Shown here one piece after another: positions 6,136-11,897 of a DNA stretch of 11,897 bases. A program made the position numbers and the translations under genes. The notes below the pieces were generated by a model. The model did no database searches. It saw only the letters and a list, made by a program, of their open reading frames with translations, and was not told where the DNA came from. The stretch's first letter is position 1. Every line of letters starts with the position of its first letter. The stretch is from positions 1 through 11,897 of the forward strand of contig JAATFE010000006.1 in NCBI GenBank assembly GCA_015655365.1, written 5' to 3'. Origin of the DNA: Terriglobales bacterium (GTDB lineage Bacteria > Acidobacteriota > Terriglobia > Terriglobales > Acidobacteriaceae).

Positions 6136-6417
6136 CAAAAATCTTCGCTTCCCATTGTATCCAACCCAATGCGGTCTACCGCGGCCAATGGTGCATTCAT
6201 GATAGCCGACACGCCGCCGTCTCAGCGAAATCCTTCATTCGGCTCCTCAAACTCAAGTTTTCCCGAACCCCGTCGGCACTTTCCGGCATCAATGCAAGTG
6301 CAGGGCAATATGACGCCGGGTGTGAACTTCGATCTTCCTTCCCCCGCGTGCAGCCCGTTTGTTTTCACGGCAGTAGCTTGCCCAAACTGTAGAATGCTGA
6401 CGAAGGAGATTTTCCCC

Positions 6418-7041
6418 ATGGCTTATGAACTCGCACCGCTGCCTTACGACTACGCCGCCTTGGAACCGTTCATCGACGCGGAAACCATGCATCTGCACCA
6501 CGACAAGCATCACCAGACCTATGTGAACAACATCAACGGTCTGCTGGCCAACCATCCCGATCTGGCTGCCAAACCCATCGACGATCTGGTGCGCGATGTG
6601 GCCCAGGTGCCCGAAGACATTCGCACCGGAGTCCGCAACAACGCCGGCGGCCACGCTAACCACACCGCTTTCTGGCATCTGATGGGCCCCGTGGGCTCGG
6701 CCGGAGTGGGGGGAGCGCCCATCGGTCCCATCGCCGCGCAGATCGCTGCCGACTTCGGCGACTTCGAAGCCTTCAAAAAGGCTTTCAATGAGACCACGGC
6801 CAAGCAGTTCGGCTCCGGTTGGGGCTGGCTTGTCTACCAGGGCGGAAAGCTCAAGATCGTTACCACCGGCAATCAGGATTCGCCCCTCTCCCAGGGCCTT
6901 TTCCCCATTCTGTTCAACGACGTCTGGGAGCACGCCTACTACCTCAAGTATCAGAACCGCCGCCCCGACTATCTGGCCGCCTGGTGGAACGTCATCAACT
7001 GGGTTGAAGTCAACCGCCGCTTCGCCATCGCCAAGGGGTAA
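6418..7041 (+). CDS. sodA: Superoxide dismutase, Mn-type of the Fe/Mn family
   Basis: Converts superoxide to hydrogen peroxide and oxygen; cytoplasmic, as no signal peptide is present. The 207 residues match the family. The metal ligands are H27 (in HLHHDKHH), H82 ([10 protein letters not shown]), D168 and H172 (NDVWEHAYY). The pair GGH at 77-79 and NQD at 152-154 is typical of Mn enzymes, where Fe enzymes usually have AQ and NAGTP-like sequence, so I call it Mn-type; a cambialistic enzyme cannot be excluded. AAGGAG (6403-6408) lies nine bases before the ATG, which fixes the start. The same frame stays open upstream but has no family similarity. It diverges from tkt and is followed by a repeat-filled spacer, so it is probably a single-gene transcript. 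Confidence 0.97.
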   Translation: MAYELAPLPYDYAALEPFIDAETMHLHHDKHHQTYVNNINGLLANHPDLAAKPIDDLVRDVAQVPEDIRTGVRNNAGGHANHTAFWHLMGPVGSAGVGGAPIGPIAAQIAADFGDFEAFKKAFNETTAKQFGSGWGWLVYQGGKLKIVTTGNQDSPLSQGLFPILFNDVWEHAYYLKYQNRRPDYLAAWWNVINWVEVNRRFAIAKG

Positions 7042-7044
7042 AAA

Positions 7045-7241
7045 AGCAGGGAGTAGGGAACAGGGAATAGGGAGTAGGGAGTAGAAAAGACGCCCTGAGC
7101 AGTTCCAAGCTTGGGTGCCCCGGGTCTCGGGTCCCCAGCGAAAGGTCTTCGTCGCTGGGGTGAGGATTCGATTTTGAGACATGGGAGAGCACGCCCGTTA
7201 ATCAGCCGCAATCGCTACTCCCTATTCCCTGTTCCCTGCTT
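7045..7241. repeat. Heptamer inverted repeats bracketing a palindromic element
   Basis: The left arm has five tandem 7-mers, AGGGAGT-AGGGAAC-AGGGAAT-AGGGAGT-AGGGAGT (7048-7082). The right arm (7217-7237) is the exact reverse complement of the middle three, in the same order, with GCTT/AAGC-type edges matching too, so the arms differ mainly by heptamer number. Between them lies the GGGTGCCCC palindromic repeat (copy C). The unit fills the sodA-downstream spacer. Confidence 0.75.
7112..7184. repeat. GGGTGCCCC palindromic intergenic repeat, copy C
   Basis: TGGGTGCCCCGGGTCTCG (7112-7129) matches copy B at 17 of 18 positions. An inner perfect 9-bp stem (7133-7141 with 7152-7160) sits within imperfect outer arms, CCCGGGTCTC (7119-7128) and GAGACATGGG (7175-7184), that pair at 8 of 10 positions. 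It is a longer, branched member of the family. Confidence 0.65.
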
Positions 7242-7281
7242 CTCCACAACTCTTTCCGAAATTCCGTGTCTAACCTTCCAG

Positions 7282-8025
7282 ATGATGAAGACACCTTCGC
7301 GCACACTGCTTTTTCTTCCGCTCTTTGCTGTTATTGCCTTGGTCCTCTCGCTGGCTCCGGCAGTTGCCTCGGCCCAGTCCGGCAGCTTTGAGATCGCGCA
7401 GCACGGCAAACCCGTTGGCACGGCCAGCTTCAGCTTCAAGGCCGTTCCGCACGGCTACGATTCCAGTTCGCTGGTTCGCATCGCTATGCCGGGCCTCGAT
7501 TACTCGCTCTCCAAAACCGAGCGGCTCTCCGCGGCCAACCGCCTCAAGCATGTGCAGTTGAGCGCCACCGTCAATGGCGCGGCTGTCTCCGTCGTCGGAA
7601 CTCCGGATGCGGCGCAGATTCTCTTGAATATTTCCGCCAAAGGCCGCAGCGCCACCACCCGCCTGGTCCCGCATCCTTCCGCTGTTTTTCTTGCAGATTT
7701 CGATCCAGGCGCTTTAGAGACCCTGCTAACCCTGGCCGTCGCCGGCAACAACCGCGACGTGTGGGCCATTCTGCCCAAGCAGGCGGGCTCCATCGAGCCC
7801 GTTCAGATCGCGACCTATGCCGACGAGAAGGGAACGCTGGACGGCAAGCCCGTCGTCGTTCACCACCTGGTTGCCACCATCGCGGGGGCGGTCACCGATC
7901 TATTTTCCGGCCCGGAAAACCAGCTTCTGCAAGCCGAATTGCCGCAGCGCGGCTTTGCCTTCGTCCGCAAAGGCTTCGTCCTGACGCCCCCCGCCAAGCC
8001 CGGCGCTCCGCCGGCTCAGCAGTAG
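7282..8025 (+). CDS. Exported protein of unknown function
   Basis: Not recognised. The 247 residues begin with a clear signal peptide: MMKTPSR, a hydrophobic core (about 9-25) and a likely cleavage after ASA (30-32, VASAQS), so the mature protein is probably periplasmic. The mature part is strand-rich with alternating hydrophobic residues (for example GTASFSFKAV) and a Pro/Ala-rich tail ending PPAKPGAPPAQQ. No catalytic motif or cysteine pair is seen. The pattern is loosely like uncharacterised periplasmic beta-rich proteins such as the DUF3108 type, but this is a weak impression. The start is taken at 7282 (or 7285) because the signal peptide begins there; there is no clear Shine-Dalgarno. 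It is separated from sodA by a 240-bp repeat spacer and ends 4 bp from the stop of the opposing desaturase gene. Confidence 0.75.
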   Translation: MMKTPSRTLLFLPLFAVIALVLSLAPAVASAQSGSFEIAQHGKPVGTASFSFKAVPHGYDSSSLVRIAMPGLDYSLSKTERLSAANRLKHVQLSATVNGAAVSVVGTPDAAQILLNISAKGRSATTRLVPHPSAVFLADFDPGALETLLTLAVAGNNRDVWAILPKQAGSIEPVQIATYADEKGTLDGKPVVVHHLVATIAGAVTDLFSGPENQLLQAELPQRGFAFVRKGFVLTPPAKPGAPPAQQ

Positions 8026-8029
8026 AGCG

Positions 8030-9064
8030 TCACAGCCCGGCAGGCTTGGGGTCCGCGCGGTCGTACTTGGCCAATTTGATCTTGCTGGCTAGCCCGAGCT
8101 TCGACAGCAGCCAGATGCCATAGTAGTTGGGGTCCACCTCGTACCAGGCCAGGCCGTGGCGTGCGGAAACGGGGTGCGCATGATGGTTGTTGTGCCAGCC
8201 CTCGCCGCCGCTGACCAAGGCCACCCACCAGTTGTTGCGTGAGCCGTCGCGAGTCTCAAATCGCCGGCTTCCCCACATGTGGGTAGCCGAATTGACCAGC
8301 CATGTCGCGTGCAGGCCCAGGGTCACGCGCATAAAGACGCCCCACAGCAGCATCCCCACCGCGCTCTTCGGTCCGCCCACCAGCCAGCCAGCGCCAAACA
8401 GAGCAATGCCGCTGGCGGTCAGGGGAATCCAGTGGTACTTGCTGAGCCACACATGGAAGCGGTCCTTTGCCAGGTCCGGGGAATAGCGGTTCAGCATCTC
8501 GGTCTGCGCGTGCAGCGCGTTGCCCCAGATCATCCAGCCGGTGTGCGCCCACCATCCGCCCTCGCGGGGAGTGTGCGGGTCGCCTTCCTGGTCGCTGTGC
8601 TGGTGATGCACGCGATGGGTTGATACCCAGAACATCGGCCCGCCCTCAAGCGAAAGCGTCGCGCAGGTGGCCATGATGTACTCCAGCCACTTGGGAACCT
8701 GGTAGCCGCGGTGCGTCAGCAGCCGGTGATAGCACATGCCGATGCCGATATTGATCGCCACCACGTACAACACCAGCATCACCGTCAAACGTTGCCAGGT
8801 GAAGAAAAACAGTGCAGCCAAAGCGCCCAGGTGAAAGGCGGCCATCACCGACAGCGTCAACCAGTTGATTCCCGCGCCCACTGAGGCAGCGCGGCCCATG
8901 CGAACTTCCAGCCGTGTCGGCGCCTCGCGAGACGCCGGCACGGAGAGTTCCGGCGATGCGGGAAGCGGTTGCACGAAACCAGGATTGACGGACTCAGGAG
9001 AAGAGATCGTTACCACAGAGGCCATAGACGGGGAAAGGTCCTTGGAGCGTGTCGACGTGCCCAC
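8030..9064 (-). CDS. Membrane fatty-acid desaturase (delta-9 type)
   Basis: Di-iron integral-membrane enzyme that puts a cis double bond into an acyl chain, using oxygen and electrons from a reductase. Its 344 residues carry the three histidine boxes of the acyl-CoA/lipid desaturase family: HRLLTH (113-118), HRVHH (150-154) and HNNHH (291-295), plus NSATH (258-262). Hydrophobic segments lie at about 68-90, 94-110, 213-230 and 236-253. The GTG at 9064 has GGAG five bases upstream. Starts at residue 14 (9025) or 56 (8899) are possible, since the first 55 residues are Pro/Ser-rich and outside the usual fold. The delta-9 call follows family likeness; regiospecificity and the acyl carrier are inference. 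It has no desaturase-linked reductase next to it. Confidence 0.92.
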   Translation of the reverse strand: MGTSTRSKDLSPSMASVVTISSPESVNPGFVQPLPASPELSVPASREAPTRLEVRMGRAASVGAGINWLTLSVMAAFHLGALAALFFFTWQRLTVMLVLYVVAINIGIGMCYHRLLTHRGYQVPKWLEYIMATCATLSLEGGPMFWVSTHRVHHQHSDQEGDPHTPREGGWWAHTGWMIWGNALHAQTEMLNRYSPDLAKDRFHVWLSKYHWIPLTASGIALFGAGWLVGGPKSAVGMLLWGVFMRVTLGLHATWLVNSATHMWGSRRFETRDGSRNNWWVALVSGGEGWHNNHHAHPVSARHGLAWYEVDPNYYGIWLLSKLGLASKIKLAKYDRADPKPAGL

Positions 9065-9192
9065 CTCAACTCCATTGTATGTTGGGAAACGGCATCTCGA
9101 TCACATCGATAAAAATTTGTCTGTGATGGCACGCACAATTGAGCGTTTTTGTACACAAACCCTGTAGAGACCCCAGTCTCCCGGACCCCTAG
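9065..9192 (-). promoter_or_regulatory. AT-richer upstream region of the desaturase gene
   Basis: This stretch is clearly AT-richer than its surroundings and lies directly upstream of the desaturase GTG, so it probably holds the promoter. On the minus strand TTGTGC and TTTTAT are 18 bases apart within it, a weak match to a sigma-70 pair. I do not claim a precise promoter. Confidence 0.35.
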
Positions 9193-9238
9193 AGCGGTTC
9201 CACAATTGCTGTATCCCGAAGCCATTGCTCTCAAGTGG
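9193..9238. repeat. Second copy of the 46-base motif found in the tkt/sodA spacer
   Basis: It aligns without gaps to 6024-6069 at 32 of 46 positions (AGCGG, CCA, TATCCCGAA, TCAAGT shared). No matching inverted right end was seen downstream, so it is a partial or diverged copy. Confidence 0.5.
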
Positions 9239-9268
9239 CATTTTCCTCAAGATAACAAAACAAAGGCT

Positions 9269-9337
9269 GTCATTCTGAGCGAACGGGGCCCCGAACGTTT
9301 CTCAGTTCGGGGGTGGTGAGTCGAAGAATCTGCTTTT
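9269..9337. repeat. TGTCATTCTGAGCGAA-type interspersed repeat with hairpin
   Basis: It starts GTCATTCTGAGCGAA (9269-9283) and ends GTCGAAGAATCTGCTTTT (9320-9337). From memory these are the two halves of a short interspersed repeat common in several bacterial phyla, here split by an insert that folds as CCCCGAAC (9289-9296) with GTTCGGGG (9305-9312) around 8 bases. It lies just past the stop of the GT-C gene. No U-run follows, so a terminator role is uncertain. Confidence 0.5.
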
Positions 9338-9353
9338 GTCGTTCGTGATCTCT

Positions 9354-10976
9354 TCAACGGGCTTCAGAGACAGGACAATAGAAGGAATCAGTCACATACA
9401 GCGTCCCCGGCGCCTGCCGCGAGGCCGCAAACCGCCCCACTGCCCTCAGCCCCTCGGGATGCGCCTTCACCGCACGATCGATGTCGTCTCCGTCGAACGC
9501 CAGCACAATGGCCGCATGGGCGGCTGGCGCCTTCAGCGCTTCGTCCCAGATCCATAGGTCGCTCTCGTTGATCGTCTGCTTCAACGGAATCCCGGTGAAC
9601 GACACCAGGTTTGGATAGACCGAGGTTCCCATCAGCACCGTGCTGCCCGGTCGCTCGGCCAACAGGGCGCGCAGTGCGGGCGGAATCTGCTCTTCAAACT
9701 GCCGCCGCGAATCGATGTTCTTGATGCCTTCCACGTAGGTCAGGGGCCGCTCGCGCACCATTTTCAGTGCATTCACCCCGAGCGCCAGAAAGAGCACTCC
9801 GAGCGCAAACTTCACCCACCCCGGCTTGAACTCCTTCACCGCGGCCAGCGCAAACTGCGCGGCAAAGCCCAATCCCAACGCCAGCGCCGGAAGCAGTTCC
9901 ATTCCATAGCGCGTGTTGTACCAGGAGTGCGGCCACCACGGCGGCAAGAAGATCGGCACCGAACTATAAGCCACCGAGTAGGCATAAAAAGGGACCGGCA
10001 GCCACAGCAGTTGCAGCGCCCAACCCAGCGCCTTGCGCCGCGCAATAAACCATGCCCAGGCCGTTCCCAGCACGCTCAGCGTGAGCAGCGTATTGCCCCA
10101 TGCCGCTGCCACCGCGTCCATCTCCGCGGCCTTCACAAAAAAGAGCAGCGAAACCCACGGATCGTGCCAGCCCGGATGCAGCGGTCCCGACCCCGGTGTC
10201 GCGGTGCGAATCTCGATCGCCTTGGCCGAGTACGGTCCCCGCATGAACTCCAGCCAGTCGCCAAAAGCCGCCGCGTTGTAAGCGAACCAAACCGCTGGCG
10301 CGGCCACCAGCACCGCGCTGGCCAGCCAAAAGGTGCGCGAACGCAGCTTGCCGCTTTTGGCCAGCACCAGACCAATGGCCACCCAGGCCAGAAACGCCAT
10401 TACCCAGCCGTCGTAGCGCGTAAACACCGCGGCCACCAAGGCCGCAACGAGCCACCACAGCAGCTTGCGGGCACGTTCCGGGGAGCCCTCCAGGCTGGCT
10501 CGCCACTCCACCAGCAGGTCCGCCACCCAGATCATCTCGCACACAAACAGCGGCTCGGTCATCGCCGTGGTTTGCAGGTAGAGCAGGTTGGGATTGGCGG
10601 CAAAAAACACCAGCGTCAGTGCCGCCGGAGCCCGCCCCATCCAGCGCCGCGCCAGCCGGTAGAGCCCCACGCACCCGGCCAGGTAGGCCAGAACCGACGG
10701 AATGGTTCCCGCCAGCCCGTTGGCCCACCAGCTATAAACCTGCACAAACGGGAGCATCAGCAGGTGCGGCAGCGGCAGCCACACCGACCCCAGTTCCGAA
10801 ACCCGCGGCAGGCGCGCGTCCAGAACCCGCCGCGCAATGTGCAGGTGGGCCACCGCGTCGCCATAGTTGAGCATGGCCCCGTTCTGCCAGCTCCAGGCCA
10901 CCGCGGCCATCGAGGCCAGTGCGCAGCCGGCCAGCACCGCCAGCCATTCTGCGCGTGGGATGGGTTTCTCAGTCAA
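9354..10976 (-). CDS. Polytopic GT-C-fold membrane protein, probable lipid-linked-sugar glycosyltransferase
   Basis: About 540 residues with many hydrophobic segments (roughly 12-30, 68-84, 91-108, 118-131, 172-184, 191-206, 216-235 and more up to about 410), then a soluble C-terminal part of about 130 residues. The layout resembles the GT39/ArnT-like GT-C superfamily, which moves sugars from lipid carriers outside the inner membrane. The first outer loop holds NYGDAVAHL (37-45) with D40 in the place of the usual catalytic acid, followed by TAMTEPLF (137-144) and TRYDGW (186-191), both common in these proteins. Donor and acceptor are unknown. The reading frame suggests a TTG start at 10976 inside the end of the kinase gene, an 8-bp overlap that implies coupled translation; no better ATG precedes the first membrane segment. 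Confidence 0.75.
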   Translation of the reverse strand: MTEKPIPRAEWLAVLAGCALASMAAVAWSWQNGAMLNYGDAVAHLHIARRVLDARLPRVSELGSVWLPLPHLLMLPFVQVYSWWANGLAGTIPSVLAYLAGCVGLYRLARRWMGRAPAALTLVFFAANPNLLYLQTTAMTEPLFVCEMIWVADLLVEWRASLEGSPERARKLLWWLVAALVAAVFTRYDGWVMAFLAWVAIGLVLAKSGKLRSRTFWLASAVLVAAPAVWFAYNAAAFGDWLEFMRGPYSAKAIEIRTATPGSGPLHPGWHDPWVSLLFFVKAAEMDAVAAAWGNTLLTLSVLGTAWAWFIARRKALGWALQLLWLPVPFYAYSVAYSSVPIFLPPWWPHSWYNTRYGMELLPALALGLGFAAQFALAAVKEFKPGWVKFALGVLFLALGVNALKMVRERPLTYVEGIKNIDSRRQFEEQIPPALRALLAERPGSTVLMGTSVYPNLVSFTGIPLKQTINESDLWIWDEALKAPAAHAAIVLAFDGDDIDRAVKAHPEGLRAVGRFAASRQAPGTLYVTDSFYCPVSEAR

Positions 10977-11897
10977 GGTGCGTCAACTCGCGGAACTGCG
11001 CAAAACGGGCGTCGATCTCCTCGCGCGAAAGCTGCTGCATCCGCTCCGTGCCAAAGCGCTCGCACGCAAACGAACCCATCACGCTGCCATAGAACATGGC
11101 GCGCCGGAACGCGGCCGGAGTGATCTCGGGCTGCGCGGCCAGGTAGCCGAAAAAGCCGCCGGCAAAGCTGTCGCCCGCGCCGGTCGGATCCACTACTTCT
11201 TCCAGCGGCAGGGCCGGAGCGCGGAAGGTGCTCAGCTTCGCCCCGCCGTCTTTGGTTTGGACGCTGTGGAAGACTGTTGCACCATACTCGCCGTGCTTCA
11301 CCACCAGCGACTTAGGCCCCATTGCCAGAACGGCAGTCGCTGCCTGCACCAGGTTGTCCTTGCCGGCCAGCATCCGCACCTCGGTGTCGTTAATGAGCAG
11401 CACGTCCAGGCCTTTCAGCACTTCCAGCAGCGCCGGGCGATGATCCTTGATCCAGTAATTCATCGTGTCGCCGGCCACCATCTTCGCCTTGGGCATTGCC
11501 TCGCGCACCCGCCGCTGCAGCACCGGATCGATGTTGGCCAGAAACAGAAACTCCGAGTCTCCGTAAGCCTCGGGAATCTTCGGCTCGAAAGCCGCAAACA
11601 CGTTCAGGTCGGTGGTGTGGGTCTTGGCCTCGTTCAGGTTGTCCAGGTAGGAGCCCTCCCAGAAGAAGCTCTTGCCCGCGGCCCGTTCAATGCCACGTGT
11701 ATCGATTCCGCGCGCCTGAAAAACCGCCTCTTGCCGTTTGCCGAAATCCTCGCCCACCACGGCAATCACGCGCACATTGGTGAAGTAGCTGGCCGCCAGT
11801 GAAAAATAGGTAGCCGCGCCACCCAGGCAACGGTCCCGCTTGCCCGCCGGTGTCTCAATCGAATCGAATGCAACGCTGCCCACTACGGTAATTGCCA
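10969..11897 (-). CDS. PfkB-family (ribokinase/adenosine-kinase-like) kinase, cut by the window edge
   Basis: An ATP-dependent kinase of the ribokinase fold that phosphorylates a sugar or nucleoside. The signature DPTGAGDSFAGGF is present with the catalytic Asp of GAGD at about residue 243. GGAATYFSLAAS (about 25-36) forms the substrate side, and NDTEVRML (about 170-177) and VVKHGEYGA (about 199-207) are typical. The frame is open to the edge and reads xTG-GCA-ATT-ACC-GTA-GTG, so the start codon is almost certainly at 11896-11898, one base beyond the window, giving about 309 residues starting (M)AITVVGSVAFDS. A GTG inside (11883) is a less likely start because it would cut the first beta strand. 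The substrate is not readable from sequence. It overlaps the GT-C gene by 8 bp. Confidence 0.9.
   Translation of the reverse strand, partial: AITVVGSVAFDSIETPAGKRDRCLGGAATYFSLAASYFTNVRVIAVVGEDFGKRQEAVFQARGIDTRGIERAAGKSFFWEGSYLDNLNEAKTHTTDLNVFAAFEPKIPEAYGDSEFLFLANIDPVLQRRVREAMPKAKMVAGDTMNYWIKDHRPALLEVLKGLDVLLINDTEVRMLAGKDNLVQAATAVLAMGPKSLVVKHGEYGATVFHSVQTKDGGAKLSTFRAPALPLEEVVDPTGAGDSFAGGFFGYLAAQPEITPAAFRRAMFYGSVMGSFACERFGTERMQQLSREEIDARFAQFRELTHLD

Larger units (their letters stand above)
5961..6417. other. Divergent tkt/sodA spacer
   Basis: These 457 bases must hold promoters for both tkt and sodA. I see a near-palindrome (5998-6017), an inverted-repeat element (6024-6135) and AAGGAG just before sodA. 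I could not settle on a convincing -35/-10 pair for either gene. The reading frame that runs into sodA from upstream has no ribosome site or recognisable protein and is probably chance. Confidence 0.6.

Noticed and set aside
4680..6392. 570-residue open frame on the plus strand opposite tkt
   Set aside because: Its composition (rich in Arg, Ala, Gly, His, with no domains) is that of an antisense shadow of a GC-rich gene, and tkt is certain.
6390..6395. TAGAAT as a -10 box for sodA
   Set aside because: No -35 hexamer lies at proper spacing, and a start there would leave almost no leader before the ribosome site.
5833..6417. N-terminal extension of sodA by about 195 residues
   Set aside because: The frame is open by chance through tkt and the repeat element. 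The sodA ATG has an excellent AAGGAG, and the protein starts exactly where the family starts.
7048..7082. Heptamer array as a CRISPR-like repeat
   Set aside because: The units are contiguous 7-mers without spacers and there are no cas genes.
6289..7182. 297-residue minus-strand frame opposite sodA
   Set aside because: SodA is unambiguous by its metal ligands; the opposing frame has no ribosome site or family likeness.
9927..11802. Long plus-strand open frames opposite the GT-C and kinase genes
   Set aside because: Low-complexity Arg/Gln/Pro/His-rich translations typical of the reverse strand of GC-rich coding sequence.

Overview
The window looks like a chromosomal segment of a GC-rich acidobacterium (Acidobacteriota, probably the soil Terriglobia/Koribacter-like group). 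This is inferred from the style of the protein sequences and from the spacers, which are packed with short palindromic and tandem repeats of the kind I associate with that phylum. No rRNA or other marker gene is present, so the assignment is tentative.

Layout. Bases 7-666 are an IS200-type single-strand transposon with one Y1 (HUH) transposase gene, hairpin ends and a predicted leader structure over the start codon. Bases 667-905 are a repeat-rich spacer carrying a decayed extra copy of the zwf 3' end. Bases 906-5960, all on the minus strand, form a pentose-phosphate cluster in the order tkt, rpiB, HAD phosphatase, zwf. Bases 5961-6417 are a divergent spacer holding a 112-bp inverted-repeat element. 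On the plus strand follow a Mn-type superoxide dismutase (6418-7041), a 240-bp nested inverted-repeat spacer, and an exported protein of unknown function (7282-8025). This last gene meets, tail to tail with 4 bp between stops, a membrane fatty-acid desaturase (9064-8030, minus). After a repeat-bearing spacer (9065-9353) come a GT-C-fold membrane protein and a PfkB-family kinase, overlapping by 8 bp on the minus strand. The kinase runs off the right edge by what looks like a single base.

How the genes fit together. Zwf opens the oxidative pentose-phosphate branch (NADPH), while RpiB and Tkt work in the non-oxidative branch. The HAD protein between them is probably a sugar-phosphate phosphatase. 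SodA (superoxide removal) and the desaturase (oxygen- and reductant-dependent) are metabolically compatible neighbours, but nothing shows co-regulation. The PfkB/GT-C pair is probably translationally coupled; its substrates are unknown.

I found no defence system, CRISPR array or clearly new multi-gene system. The unusual content is in the spacers: several different short repeat families, most present twice or more here, sit directly after stop codons or between operon genes. One duplicated segment also appears to preserve the empty target site of the IS insertion.
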